Notes: generated by a model from the sequence alone, not told the origin. A DNA stretch of 64,000 nt from Chimonanthus salicifolius (GCA_013350335.1 CM023538.1:49330695-49394694), one strand, 5' to 3'; shown: positions 1 through 12,419, numbered from the stretch's first letter. Program-made: numbers and translations.

Positions 1-2217
1 GAATTTGAGAAATTTTGTGAAGATATTGGGTTGGATAGGCAATTGATCGTTGGGTACACTCCACAACAAAATGGAATGGCGGAAAGAAAAAATAGAACTA
101 TTGTTGAGATGGCAAAATCAATCATGAGAAAGGAATGCCTATGTCCTTTTGGGCTGAAGCAGTGTACACAGTGATTTATTTGATTAATAGATGTCCAACA
201 AAGGCCATGGAGAATCAAAGTCCATTTGAAGCTTGGAGTGGAAAAAACCATCCATGAATCACTTGAAGGTATTTGGTTGCATTTGTTTTGCTCATGTTCC
301 AAAAGAAATGAGGCATAAACTTGATGAAACTAGTGAAAAATGCATTTTTGTGGATTATAGCTCAAAATCAAAGGGCTATAGACTCTTTCATTTGAAGAAA
401 AACAAAGTGATCATTAGTAAAGATGTACTCTTCAATGAGAAGGCTTCTTGGGATTGAAAATAGAAGAAAGTTGAAAGTCAAGTTATTGCTCTCAATGAAA
501 AATTGGAGTTTAAAGAAAATGAAGATGAAATTGTTCATGATACTCATCAACAAATGACTCTAAAGCCGACAATCATCGAACTTCTAAATCAAGCTCAAGT
601 TCCTCATGTCCAAGATCAACTCCAAGAAGAATGAGAAGTCTTAGTGATGTTTATGCAAGTTGTAATTTTTGTATTGTTGAACCGGAGACATTTAAAGAAG
701 CAATTAAAGAAAAAACTTGGAGGAATGCTATTGAAGAAGAAATTTATGTGATTGAGAAGAACAAAACTTTGGAGTTGGTGGAGAGGCCAAAAAACAAAGA
801 AGTCATTGGTGTGAAGTGGATTTACAAAACAAAATTGAACCCGGATGGTTCTATTCAAAGAAACAAAGCAAGACTTGTGGCAAAAATGGTATTCTCAACA
901 ACCCAGAATTGATTTCCATGAAACATTTGTACCAATTGCTCGGCTTGACCAAATTAGAGCTCTTATTGCCTTGGCGGATAAAAAAGGCTGGTCTTTATAT
1001 CAACTTAATGTGAAATCAGCATTCTTGAATGGTGTATTGAATAAAAAGGTATATGTTAAACAACCTCAAGGCTTTGTTGCAAAAGGTGAAGAAGAAAAAG
1101 TGTTCAAGTTGAAGAAGGCATTGAATGACCTAAAACAAGCACCATGGGCATGGTATAGTGAGATTGATGCTTACTTCAATGAAAAAGACTTTCAAAGAAG
1201 CAAGAGTGAGCCAACCTTGTACGTCAAGACACAAGGTAAAACCGATGTTCTTATAATTTCTCTTTATGTTCATGATTTTGTGATTACCGGTATTGATGAA
1301 AAAATATCAAAGAATTTAAAGGACAGATGATGAAAAAATATAAAATGAGTGATATGGGACTCTTGCATTACTTCTTGGGCATTGAAATTTGTCAAAATGA
1401 AGATAGTGTTTTTCTTTGCCAAAAGAAGTATGCAAAAACTCTCCAAAAATTCAAAATGGGGAATTGCAAATCAGTGGCTACTCCTTTGGTTGTGAATGAA
1501 AAATTGGAGAAAGAAGATGGAAGTAAAAAAGTTGATGCATCTCTCTATAGAAGCTTAGTTGAAAGCTTGTTATATTTGACAGCAACAAGACCGGACATCA
1601 TGTTTGCTACAAGTTTATTGTCTCGGTTAATGCACAAGCCAAGTCAAATTCATTTTGGGGCTGCTAAAAGAGTGCTAAGATACATACAAGGTACACTTGA
1701 TTTTGGGATTATGTATGAGAAAAATGTTGAGACAAGATTATTTGGATTTTGTGATAATGATTGGGGCAGTTGTGTTGATGACATGAGAAGTACTTCTGGA
1801 TATGCATTCTCTCTTGGTTCCGATATATTTTCATGGGTATCCAAGAAATTACAAACCGTGGCACAATCCACTGCCAAGGCCTAATATATTTCAGCATCAT
1901 TGGCAACTTCTCAAGCTATATGGCTGAGAAGAATCTTAGAAGATTTTGGTGAAATGCAAGGAGAAACTACTCCAATCCTTTGTGACAACAAATCGGCCAT
2001 TCCAATGACAAAGAATCCCGTTTACCATAGCCGTACAAAGCATATTGCCATCAAGTATCATTTTATTAGAGAGGTCGTGGAAAATGATGAGATCCAAGTC
2101 AAGTATAGCGAAACTGAAGACCAGGTGGAAAATATCTTCACCAAAGCACTTTCAAAACATAAGTTTCAATTTCTTAGAGAAATGTTGGGAGTTCAACCAC
2201 AAGGCATTAAGGGGGAG
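1..2217 (+). pseudogene. Ty1/copia pol remnant (integrase, reverse transcriptase, RNase H)
   Basis: The window opens inside a copia polyprotein. The integrase core reads YTPQQNGMAERKNRT near position 57. The integrase C-terminal part follows (FEAWSGKKPSMNHLKVFGC, about 222-290), then the RT start (IGVKWIYKTKLNPDGS, 803-855), the RT catalytic region, and RNase H (CDNDWGSCVDDMRSTSGYAF, then QSTAKA) up to the C-terminal VENIFTKAL at 2128. Frame changes occur near 130, 890 and 1325, and in-frame stops near 455 and 1881. The usual RT catalytic YVDD reads YVHD near 1267, so an aspartate is lost. Order and spacing are those of a copia pol ending just before a polypurine tract (AAGGGGGAG, 2209-2217). 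Gag, protease and the 5' LTR lie outside the window. The element is dead. Confidence 0.93.
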
Positions 2218-2883
2218 TGTTAAAATTAATGCCTTGTATCTTTTTGTTATTGTGTTTTTAATTGATGTCCATTTTGGTAATTTTATTGTTATATAGTAGA
2301 TGTTGGATATTTGACACATATATGGCTATGATGGTGTGTAAAAAGGAAACACTTCTAAGTTTACGGAATGAGAAGGAAAAGAAAAAAAAAAAGAGTTCCC
2401 TTTTTTGCTTCTAACCTCTACCTATTTCTTCTTTTCCATTCTACATCTCCATTTTACATTGTCTTCTTCTTAGAAAAACAAACAAAAGGACTGAAACTAC
2501 AGCCAAAGAATCCAGCAGTTCTAATTGAATTGTGTTTTCACCTTTTACGGCACTGGACCAAAGAAGAATGATAGCGTATCCATTGAGAAGAGTTCTCTTC
2601 CTATGCTCTAGATAATAGGGCTTTCTGGCCCACAACTGCTACTATGATGTCTTGCTTCTCAGTTTCTATTTGGTATATAAATATCTGTTTGAAAGAAAAT
2701 CTCAAATACTCAATAACGAAAAGACCTGCTTCTCATTGTAGTGGTCATATCTAGGAACTGTAGTTTCAAATGACATCAAAATCTATCTTTATTTTCGATG
2801 GTGAATGTTGTCGTTATCAATTTATTACAATGAAGACCCATTTTATATCTTATGCCACAACACTCTCAGTGTAGTCATAAATA
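2218..2883 (+). repeat. 3' LTR of the copia element (right end unresolved)
   Basis: The LTR starts TGTTAAAATTAATG directly after the polypurine tract, the canonical copia arrangement. I cannot fix its end: no second LTR copy is present and an hAT element interrupts the sequence at 2884. It may finish near 2700-2760 or continue after 10196. The block contains short ORFs of no recognisable product. Confidence 0.6.
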
Positions 2884-2959
2884 CAAGCCCGGCCCTGCCT
2901 ATAGACCAAATAGGCGGTCGCATAGGGCCCCCAAATAGGCAGGGCCCCGAGTCCATTAA

Positions 2960-3310
2960 ACTCCTCTAAGAGCCATGTTCAAAAAGGGCCCAAATCCACT
3001 TCCCACTTTCTGCAAGCTGGCAGGCTGCACGCGCACGCCACGAATACTGAATGCAGAAAACGTTCCTCATCCCGCGTACCCGTCCCGCCCCAGCGTCCTA
3101 TGCTCGCACCCGCTTACGCGTCCCGCACCAGCTCTAGTGTCCTGCGCCCGCTCCCTTGTACGCGTCCCGCGCCCGCGCTAGCGTCCTGCACCTGCGCCTG
3201 CTCCCGTGCCCCGTCCTGCTTCCTGCGCTCGCGTACTCGTCCCGCTCCCGTGTCCGCGTCCGCGTTCGCGTCCTGCATCTCGCGCCCACATTCCGTACGC
3301 TAAAGTCTGA
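2960..3310. repeat. GC-rich degenerate short repeat in the hAT 5' region
   Basis: From about 3060 to 3290 the sequence is built from variants of CGTCCCGC, CCCGCG and CGTCCTGC, far more GC-rich than its surroundings. Several open frames run through it, but they are low-complexity Ala/Pro/Arg/Ser-rich products with no domain, so I treat them as by-products. It lies between the hAT left end and a CT-rich leader (3430-3521), a position compatible with the promoter or leader of the transposase. Confidence 0.5.
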
Positions 3311-4056
3311 ATTTCAAAACCTCTACTGCAACGGTCATTTCCACATCTCTTCCAGACGAAATCCCTAATTTTTACCGTTGCCTCTTCAAACCGCAAAACC
3401 CTATCGAAATAAAATCCCAAATTACAGTTTCCTCTTCTCTCACTGCTCTACGACTCTCTCACAGCTCTCTCTCTCTCTGTGACTACTTTCTCTCGATGAC
3501 TCGCTCTCTCACTGCTCTCTCTGTAACACCCCATCCCGAAACGGGCGTGTTACTACAGATACTAAACCGAGATATCATACATTCCAAACTACCGGCATAT
3601 TTTTTTTTTTTTTTTGACTAAACATCAATCACCATAAGAGAAAAGAGATACCATAAGTTCAGTTAACACAACAGTACAATAGGTGGCTAGTACAGTCATC
3701 CACAATGATAAACAATATCCAAAATAAACACAAGGTTCTTTTTAATTAATAAAAGGAAAGTAATTAAGCAATCCGAAAGCATCATCGCCTAAGCCTGGTC
3801 TTTGGACCCGCTGGATCCCGCATCCATCGAGCCACTTGAAAGGCAAGGGGGTGAGTACTTCATACTCAGCAAGGGAACACATGCATATAATCACACAACA
3901 TATATCACACATTGCATATCTACCACTGAGGAATAACAAAGGTCCACGTACATGGTTCCCACACAACATGCACTCGACCCACCGTACGGGCCATTCGGTA
4001 GGTACTCAACATGGCCCACAACCCCTTACCTAGACAACCTCAATCCCTTAACCAAT

Positions 4057-4372
4057 GAGCAGGAGAGCACATCCTCAGCCTATTCGGTCATCTAGGGATC
4101 ACAAACTATACTGGCGGGAGCTGTCCCTCAGCGCTCTGTCCCTCGACCTAGGCGAGCACCTCCTCAGCCCACTTGGTCACACAGGGATCACAACCCATGC
4201 CAGCGGGAGCTGCCCCTCACCGCTTCGTCCCTCGACCTAGGCGAGCACCTCCTCAGCCTACTCGGTCACACAGGGATCACAACCTATGCCAGCGGGAGCT
4301 GCCCCTCACCGCTTCATCCCTCGACCTAGGCGAGCACCTCCTCAGCCTACTCGGTCACACAGGGATCATCTC
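4057..4372 (-). repeat. 89-bp tandem repeat, about 3.5 copies, inside solo LTR 1
   Basis: The motif CTCGACCTAGGCGAGCACCT recurs at 4142, 4231 and 4320, giving an 89-bp period. An earlier, more diverged partial unit starts near 4057. The last two full units differ at only a few positions. Related solo LTRs carry different tandem arrays at the corresponding place. Confidence 0.9.
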
Positions 4373-5817
4373 ATTCGTCCCACATTCGGGTATCGGAACT
4401 ACAAGAGGCTTCTAAGGTTACCTTGGGTGAACCAACATTCAGCCTGATGGCCTATCTTGGATTGACACGGCTACTTTCCCAACGGATCCCTATTAGGGAT
4501 TTCCAGGCACCTTGTTTCCCAAGTCAGGTTACACCTCCCCCGAAGGTGTATCTGGTGACCACAAGACAGATCGACCATTTTATTCAAGCTAGGGGCACGA
4601 CTACCCACATCCAATCACAAGGCAATACACATCCCATCACGCGTCCGCCGCATGGCCCCACATAACCCTAATGTTACTTAACGTCCAAACCCCTCCGACA
4701 TTCTACGCATCCAACAATTGCATGTACGATTAACAATAGGCACGTGCAGGTACAATTAATAATAGACATGTTCTCAATAAAGGAACATCAAATCCCAGTC
4801 AATCATGTATATCACAGTCTATCACATACTGGCATGTTGACATTTCATCATGTTATCAATCAATCACATCCAATTACTTAATCATGCACAACTAGTACAA
4901 CATCAAGCCCATCTATTATTCTTTCATCATTACCGGACGCGAATACACAGAGTCGTCCCCTCGCCACATACTTATCTGAATGGTTCCCTTGCCGAGTGGC
5001 AAAACCAGATATAAGGGGTCCCATTCTGCGCATTCTGCATCCACATGATTCGAAGATAAATAAATGCAGAAATGCGTATGTTAAAAGTGTGACAGTTCCC
5101 TCACCGGTGTGCGTTTGAAAATCAATCGTGAGAAGACGGTTCCGTTGGTTTGAAGGGGGCTCGATCTGAAGAAACAAGAGCACAGAATAAGTAAAGGAGA
5201 TAAAACAGGCTAATCTAAGCTCGCTGAAAATGGGCCCGAAATGGACCGGGCCTGAAACTGGGCCCGAAATGGGCCGGGCCCAAGCTGGGCTGGGCCTGAA
5301 ACTGGGCCAAGCCCAAAAATGGACTGGGCCGAGAAGGATCAGCGGCGAGCTGAGCTGGGCTCTGCCCAGTGGGGCCCACACTCGGACTCAGCCGAGTTAA
5401 CTCGACTGCCCAGCTGAGCCAACTCAGCTGCTCAGCTGAGTTGACTCGGCTGCCCAGCCGAAGGGGGAAAAAGAAAGAGGAAGAAAATGCAGGAAGAAGA
5501 GGAAGAAGAGGGAAGAGGGAAAAACCGAGGGGGATCGAGAAATCCATCGGAAAATCGGGAAAATCCGAGGAAATCGGAGAGAAAGGAAGGAAAAAAAAAA
5601 GGAAAAACGATGAAAATTGAGGTGGGCTCGGGGAAGAGGGAAAACCGACGGGAAAAGGGAAGGTGGAAGAGGAGGGGAAGAAGATACCTTGCTCAGTCGG
5701 GCGGTGACGGCGACTCCGAGATGCCGGTCGTCGGAGCAAAGGGGAAGGAGGGGCCGGAGGCGGGAGAAGGAGAAGGAGAAGGAGAAGGACAGAGGAGGCG
5801 GCGGCAATGGTGCCGCG

Positions 5818-5842
5818 GCACTGTAGCTGCGTGCTACAGTGC
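5818..5842 (-). promoter_or_regulatory. Perfect 10-bp hairpin in the LTR 1 leader
   Basis: GCACTGTAGC (5818-5827) and GCTACAGTGC (5833-5842) are exact inverted repeats around a 5-base loop. The hairpin follows an AAACCCTAAA box in transcript direction. The sister LTR at 40129 has the same hairpin with a different loop (40462-40483). A role in RNA structure is inference. Confidence 0.6.
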
Positions 5843-6178
5843 GCAGCGAAAGGAAGGCTTATAAGGGGGGAGAACTTAGGGTTTAGGGTTTCTCTTTTAT
5901 TTATTTATTTATTTATTTATTTTTTATATAAAATCAGAATTTTTCAAAAACAGTGTTTCAAAATCAGAAGGAAAATCGGATGTCAAACCTTGGGTGAGGA
6001 AAAGTGTGTGATTTTCAATTATTTTGGTATGACAAGGTATTAAATAATTTAAATGACTAAAATGCCCTTCGAGCATCTGAGCTCGGGATCGGGCGATACA
6101 AGGCCTATAACGGGATCCATCCCATCCCCACTGCTACTGAGACCCTAAAATCCCGAAAAATCGGGTCGGGTCGCTACA

Positions 6179-7541
6179 CTCTCTCTCTCGCTCTCCTCTG
6201 AAGCTCTGACATCTCTTTTTATGCTCTCTTTCACCGCCGATCTACTCTATAAGTTTTTCTTGAGACAATCATTTACAAAGAATGATTTTGTGTTATTGTG
6301 TTAAAAATTTGGAAGGACCGAGCTAAATATATTTTTACATAATATTAAAATAACATTAAGATTGCTGATTTGCTGGGGTGGTCAGTCTTGCTCTTTCAAT
6401 TTTTTTTTAGAAAAACTGAACAAATTTTTAATTTTTTTTCTAAACAAACCTCTATCATTTGAGTTTATGTGAAAAAAAAAAACCTTTAAATTTTGTATAA
6501 TTCTAAAAAAACCGCAAAGTTTTAATAAAATAAAAAAAAATCTTTCATCTTAGTAAATAGCAAATTGATTTTTTTTTTCTGAATTTTCTTTTTTCTGTTG
6601 GCAAGAAAGAGAATTCTATATATCTGATTTTGGACAAAAGGGTTTTGGGGTTTTAAGAAGGATCAAAGAAAGATAAGGATTTGTGCAAAGTTTGAGGTTT
6701 TTGGGGTATTACATGTTTTACAAGTATCTTGTTTTGAGTGGAGCTCTTTTTGTTTTAAGAATTTAGGGCATGTATTAGAAGTATACATATAACATATTTA
6801 CATGCTTAACAAATTGATGATATTATGCTCAAATGTCTTGGTTGTCAACAACTCTAAAGCCGAGCCTGTCCAATTACTATTATGCTCTCTGTAGGCCTAA
6901 AATAAAGACTTCGGCCTGGTTTTCTGGGCTAAGCCTTTTAGGCTTTTGTTAAACAGGTCAAGTTCCATCCTCCATGTCCACTTTTTGTGCACCTTGAATA
7001 TGTCACTTATTCTATGATGGGTGCCGAAATCAGTAGCCTTACATAATTAGTTGATTATTGTCTTGTCGGCGAAACCCATAATTAGTTGAGATTAAATGTT
7101 AGATGATAGGGATTTTTCACTTCTTCAACATACGAAAAAATATGAAATGTTAGAATACAAATCAATTTTTTTGAAATGGGCCAAAAGTGTTAATTGTTGG
7201 CAAGCACAAACACCAAAAGGGTTAATTGCTAAAAAAAAAAAAGTCTTATTGTAAATATTTTATATATTTTTAGAATTTTCTTAAAGAGAAATGTCATTTT
7301 TTTTTAAAAAAAACATTGACATACAGAAGTCAGTTTGGCATCTCTTTTTTTAAAAATTGTTTTATGTTGACATTTTGCAGTGAAATTGATTTTGAGACTG
7401 TACTTGATCTTGTGTAGGCGGAGTGGCGAGGCATGTGACAATTTCCAACTGGTCTGGTTTATTCGCAAATCAAATCAGGTTCTATTGTTCTTTAATTTTT
7501 ATTATTTTGCTGTTAATTTTTTATTGGTTGTCAGTATCATT
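6179..7541 (+). other. hAT 5' leader or intron-like sequence without a gene
   Basis: CT-rich leader sequence continues from the other side of the nested LTR, then AT-rich sequence with homopolymer runs. A possible acceptor TTTTGCAG ends at 7379. I see no coding exon before the transposase start. Confidence 0.45.
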
Positions 7542-10042
7542 ATGTCTACTAGAAAATATCCCTCTGGACATGAACAAAGAAAAAAACAAAAACAAATATA
7601 AGTTCAAGAATTGATTTAATCTCAAACAGGATCTCTTAATAAATATTTTAGTAAAAATAAACAAACAGAAAGTTCAATTGAAGATTTGATAAATGACGAA
7701 CATAATAATAATAAAGAAACTATTAATGAACATAATGATATTAACTTGGTGAATAAAGAGCATATAGATGCGAGTGATAATGAAAATAAAAATGAGAATG
7801 AAGAAGATGAAAATTTCAATGAACATGTTTCTTTAAACATTTATGATCTGGGTAATTGGAAAAATATTGAATAAAATTTGAGAGACATATTAGTAAAAAG
7901 AAGTCCCATTAGAAATGATGATATTAACTTTCCTAAAGATTCAACCAATAGACATTTTTCTATTACACAATATATTCGATATTTACCAAATGGAGAAAAA
8001 CTTGATAGAATATGGCTAGTGTACTCAATTGTTTTAGATAAAATATTTTGTTTTTGTTGTAAGTTGTTTAATTAAGATGGAATCAAAACTCAATTGGCAA
8101 ATGAAGGAATTAATGACTGTAAAAATCTTAGTTGTAGACTTAAGAGCCATGAAATTAGTAATGATCATATTACTAACATGAAAAGATGGATAGAATTGAA
8201 AATAAGATTGCAAAAAAATGAAACAATTGATAAAATTAGGCAAGAACAAATTAATAAAGATAATGAACATTGGAGACAAATACTATTAAGAATAATTAGT
8301 GTTGTAAAAGCTCTTGCTAAAAACAATTTGGCGTTTCGTAGAGACAATGAAAAATTTATGAAGAAAGTAATGAAAATTTTTTAACTTTTATTGAAATGAT
8401 CGCTGAATTTGACCTTATAATGCAAGAACACATCCGACGTATTCAAGACAAAGAAATTCATTACCACTATCTTGGTCATAAAATTCAAAATGAATTAATA
8501 TTTTTGTTAGCGGGTGAGATAAAGAGTGCAATAATTAAGAGGATAAAAGAATCAAAATATTTTTCAATCATATTTGATTGTACTTCAGATATAAGTTATG
8601 AAGAACAAATGTCTATCATGATACGTTATGTAGATATTTTTACAAGTCAAATAAAAGTAAAAGCATTTTTCTTAGGATTTTTAAAGGCATATGATGCATG
8701 GAGAAAAATGTTTTTTAATGAACTTATAAATGTTTTAAAAACTCTTGAACTTAATATTGATGATATGAGGGGAAAATGATATGATAATAGTTCTAATATG
8801 AAAGGAAAACATAAAGGAGTACAAAATAAGTTACTACAAATAAATCCTAAAGCATTTTATACGCCTTTTGGTTATCATAGTCTTAACTTAGCACTTTGTG
8901 ATATGGTAAATTCTTATTCTCAAGGTAAAACATTTTTTGAAATTGTACAATGTATATATGATGTATTTTCATTTTTTATAAAGCGGTGGACGGTTTTTAA
9001 AAATTATATTAAAGGTATCACACTTAAACCATTATCACAAACACGTTGGGAAAGTCACATTGAAAGTGTAAAAGCAAAATTAGATTCCAAGTTCCACAAG
9101 TTAGAAATACTTTAATTGACTTAGCAAACACTTGTGAAGATCCTAAGACAAAACGTGATGCTGAAGACTTAGCAAAATTAAAAATTGAAAGTTTTGAATT
9201 ATTATTTGGCATGGTTATTTGGTATAATATATTGTTTGCAGTTAATACCACTAGTAAAATTTTAGAAGCAAAAGACATGAATATTGAAGGTACTTTAAAT
9301 TCTTTAAAAGACCTCATTTCTTTTTTTGAAACTCAAAGAGAAAGTGAATTTGAATCTGCCATGATTGATACTAAAGAAATTGCTAGAGAAATGGAAATTG
9401 AACCTATATTCCAAGAAAAAGTATTATTCGTAGAAAAAGATATTTTGACGAGAATGCTAGTGACGAGATAACACAATCACCGGAAGAGTCTTTTAGAGTT
9501 AATTACTTCTTACATATAATTGATCAAGCTCTTATGTCACTTAAGAGTAGATTTGAACAATTTCAAATATATGAAGATACTTTTGGATTTTTGTTTGATT
9601 TGAAAAGTTAAATTCTTTAAATGATAATAGTTTGAAGAGTTCTTGTAATAAACTTAAAGATTTTCTAATACATGACATGATTTCTGATATTGATGAAAGT
9701 GATTTATTTTCAGAATTAAAATTTTTGAAAGATGGAATACCAAAAGAAGTAAAAGAATCAATTGAAGTGCTAAATTATATAAAAACAATGAATTGTTGTT
9801 ATCAAAATGCATGGATTGCTTATAAAATAATGTTGACTACACCAGTAATAGTTGCCTCTGCAGAAAAAAGTTTTTCAAAGTTAAAATTGATAAAATCTTA
9901 TCTTCGGTCTAAAATGCCATAAGAAAGATTAAATAGATTAGCTATCTTATCTATTGAAAAATATATGTTAAAACAACTTAAATATAATAATTTAATTAGT
10001 AATTTTGCATCTCAAAACCCGAGAAGAATAAATTTTACATAA
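7542..10042 (+). pseudogene. hAT transposase remnant (ZMYM1/TTF-type, DUF4371-like)
   Basis: Translation starts MSTRKYPSGHEQRKKQKQ, matching the KYPSGxEKRKKKK N-terminus of the plant TTF-type/ZMYM1-like hAT transposases. A middle region reads DGIKTQLANEGINDCKNL, then ISYEEQMSIMIRYVD, in the style of the DUF4371 catalytic fold. The C-terminus is the hAT dimerisation block: LTTPVIVASAEKSFSKLKLI, then LRSKMP and RLAILSIEKYML. Stops or frame changes occur near 7618, 7872, 8074, 8384, 8779, 9114, 9471, 9611 and 9922, so it cannot make a full protein. The intact family member would be about 750-800 residues. The reading order is continuous, so decay was by small mutations rather than rearrangement. 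Confidence 0.9.
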
Positions 10043-10196
10043 TACTGTGTTATAAATTTGATTCTGATATTTTATTTTGGATGTTTTACACTTATTTTAT
10101 AAGAAGTATGATTTTTTTTTTTTTTTAAGTGTAAAGGGCCCCATCTTGAAAGTTTGCCTAGAGCCCTGAAATCTCAGGGCCGGCCCTGTATAAATA

Positions 10197-11066
10197 AAGG
10201 AATACAAGAAAGCAAGGAAAAAAATACAAGGGCTCTAATGGGGCGAGAAACTATTTCCAGCAAACAACGTATTTTATTAACATTGAAACTGTGTGGAGAA
10301 AATTTAATAATTAAATAATAAAACTTAGTGAATCAGTTTAAGCATTCTTTTCTTGGGTGGCCATTTAGACACCCTGATTTTTTGCTAGGAGACACCCTAT
10401 TCATATTTTTAAGGTAAAGTTACCATTTTGCCCTTCACTTGTTTAGAAAACGAATCCTCTGTATCGTCAGAATCATCATCCAGAACATTTTGCATTAGTT
10501 TGGACGATGCGATCGTTCAGATGACAATTGCAGTATAAAATTCGATCGTCCGAACTAACTTCGAACCAATCTTTCATTTTACACGATGCTATGACCCTAT
10601 AAAAAAAACTTCAAATTTCACTATCTTTCAATCGTATAAAAATGGCATGTCATTAACAGTGTATCAATTTAAAAAAATAGATGTAACCTCTTTTTTTTTT
10701 ATAAGAAGGAAGAGAAGTCCCTCCTATACAGGTATTTTTCCCATCTCTCTTCTTCTTCCTCTATACCCAAAAATTCCTTTTTTTCATTTTTATACAAAGC
10801 CATTTATCTCCCCCTTCCATGTTAATCTAGCGGTTCAAATTTGAAAGTTCCAACTTTTTGAACCCAAACCAACGCGCGACAAAAATATTTGTTTTCGCTA
10901 CCCATTGTAACATCAAATATTTACATTATCATCCGTTCCTTTACATTATTTTAATACATACGTCACAATCTCGCTACACTAGTGATAACAATAGCAATTG
11001 TGACATTATATATTAAAATAATGTAAAAGAATATAAATATTTGTGCAATCGTTCATTTTTTCTCTT
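10197..11066. other. No gene; fragment resembling the 17.35-kb foldback element end
   Basis: At 10358-10440 the text GGTGGCCATTTAGACACCCT followed by TTACCATTTTGCCCTTC resembles the terminal repeat of the foldback element at 17350-18345. A GATCGTCCGAAC-rich stretch follows, as in that element. I find no matching right end, so it looks truncated. The remainder is AT-rich with no supported ORF. Confidence 0.4.
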
Positions 11067-12419
11067 GGCATTTTTCGGTGAAACTGTTTCAAAAAGTGCA
11101 ATTCTGAATGCCAATGCCTCCATTTTTTTCAACTCAAGCCTCGTGCTAAATTTAAGACAAAAATGCCCTTTATTGTGCTAGCACAAAGTGTTAAGTTCTG
11201 TAAAGCCTGATCATCAGATATGTACTGTCGATAGATTTGTTGGCAGGAAAGTTTGTAATTTTCGGTGTACATCGTTGTTTATTCTAATTAGGATAATATA
11301 TAAAATTTTTTCTTCTGTGTAAGAGAGAAGTGTAGCAAAATTGTAATGAGGGTAAGAGCCGTCTCGCATTCAATTTCTTACCTTTGAGCATAATAGATGA
11401 GTGTTGAACCCGTGGACGTACCGTAAGAGAACCACGTAAATCTCTGAATTATGGTTTGATTTTGTGTGTTGATTTTCTTCCTTCTGTTTTTGTTTTCGAT
11501 ATTTTTGTTTTTTTGTGGTAGGAAAATGTGTTTCCCCTTAACGCAAAGCATGTTTCTTGGAACATGTGAAACTTAACCATCTGAGCTACCTCCATTAGCG
11601 TGAATTGGATGTCTTGCTGCAACTCAAAATATAAAACTTGTGATAGCTCAAAACTCAGATCTTGCGTTAGTGCAAAACAAATTAGTTCTTCACTTTTTCC
11701 TCTCTTTGTTTTGTTGTTGGTTTTTATAATGACAACCATTGCCAAAAAGATTGAAAAGATTTGGTCGGTCATTGGGTTGGAAACGCTTGATTCTGACATC
11801 TTCGAGCGCTTTCTATTGCTAGAAACACCAGGGATACTACCATCAACATCATCCTTCACACCACCTGTATTTCTTTCTCACCCTCTCACTGTAAAGTGAT
11901 CGACCGTCGATTATAGTGCTTGGATTTCTTCCCAAGTGAAGAGAGAAATTCTTGAGAGTTTGGAACTTAGTTCTAATTATTTTATATCGAAGAATGGTGT
12001 GAAAGAGGAAGAATCTAGAATAACTTTTCAAGATCTGAAGACAATGATAGCTATGGTAAAAGGGGAAGAATGTGAAAAGGATTTTGAAGATGTAAAGTCG
12101 AAGATTAGAGTAAAAGAGAAGAGTCTTATTTGGATTTTACATATTTGAAACTAAATTTTGAAGTAAAAAAGAAAAGAAAAAACTGATCTTGGTTTTGAAA
12201 GTGAGAAACTAGTGAATGGAGTAGAAAAGGACGAAGATATGAAGCCAGTGATTTGGGTCTAAGTTCTTGTGCAGGAACAAACTAATGAAGATAGGATTCA
12301 AATGAAATGAAGGGTATTTCCGTCTTAAATTTAAGACGAGGCACTTTAAGCTAAAAACATCTTTAGGAGGTACTCTCACCAAAGTTCACATTTTTTAGAG
12401 TATTTTCACCAAAAAATCC
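11067..12419. mobile_element. Mutator-like element with long inverted repeats (about 130 bp)
   Basis: The left arm starts GGCATTTTTCGGTGAAA (11067) and includes GCCTCGTGCTAAATTTAAG near 11142. The right arm, reverse-complemented, starts GGATTTTTTGGTGAAAA (from 12419) and includes TGCCTCGTCTTAAATTTAAG. The flanks tttctctt and tttctttt agree at 7 of 8 bases, so the duplication size (8 or 9) is unsure. Long inverted repeats suggest a MULE. The interior has no transposase, so it is non-autonomous. Confidence 0.6.
11449..11859 (-). CDS. Unrecognised 136-residue ORF inside the Mutator-like element
   Basis: This is an open frame of 136 codons on the minus strand, with a polar start and a basic C-terminus (KTEGRKSTHKIKP). 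I recognise no domain. A 99-codon plus-strand ORF overlaps it, so openness alone is weak evidence. Because it sits between the inverted repeats, captured host sequence (Pack-MULE style) is possible, but nothing in the sequence proves it. Confidence 0.15.
   Translation of the reverse strand: MKDDVDGSIPGVSSNRKRSKMSESSVSNPMTDQIFSIFLAMVVIIKTNNKTKRGKSEELICFALTQDLSFELSQVLYFELQQDIQFTLMEVAQMVKFHMFQETCFALRGNTFSYHKKTKISKTKTEGRKSTHKIKP

Larger units (their letters stand above)
3522..6178 (-). mobile_element. Ty3/gypsy-type solo LTR (copy 1, 2657 bp)
   Basis: It starts TGTAACACCCCATCCCG and ends GGGTCGGGTCGCTACA, with CTCTC on both sides (3517-3521 and 6179-6183), a 5-bp target duplication, though in CT-rich sequence. 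Reverse-complemented, it follows the solo LTR at 40129-42785 feature by feature: TGTARCGACCCG start, a GGCATTTTAGT block, AAACCCTAAA, a GCACTGTAGC hairpin, CT-rich leader and GGCCCAG-rich block. It is therefore transcribed leftward. No internal domain is present, so it is a solo LTR left by LTR-LTR recombination. The gypsy assignment rests on LTR style and size, not on protein. Confidence 0.82.
2884..10188 (+). mobile_element. hAT-superfamily DNA transposon with nested solo LTR
   Basis: The left end CAAGCCCGGCCCTG (2884-2897) and the right end CAGGGCCGGCCCTG (10175-10188) form imperfect terminal inverted repeats, with subterminal AGGGCCCC motifs near both ends. The flanking octamers cataaata (2876-2883) and tataaata (10189-10196) match at 7 of 8 positions, the 8-bp duplication expected of hAT. 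The transposase remnant lies at 7542-10042. A 2657-bp gypsy solo LTR (3522-6178) inflates the element, so its own length is about 4.6 kb. Frameshifts and stops show it is no longer autonomous. Confidence 0.88.

Noticed and set aside
2975..3420. Ala/Arg/Pro-rich ORFs as coding exons
   Set aside because: They follow a GC-rich short repeat in the hAT element. Frames overlap on both strands and show no homology pattern.
5215..5864. Overlapping ORFs of 125-174 codons on both strands as genes
   Set aside because: They are Ser/Pro/Phe- or Glu/Gly/Arg-rich products of the CT-rich leader in a solo LTR, open on both strands because of composition.
5870..5895. TTTAGGGTTTAGGG as a telomere remnant
   Set aside because: Only two units, at a conserved place in the LTR promoter (the sister LTR has AAACCCTAAA). 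It is a telo-box-like promoter motif.
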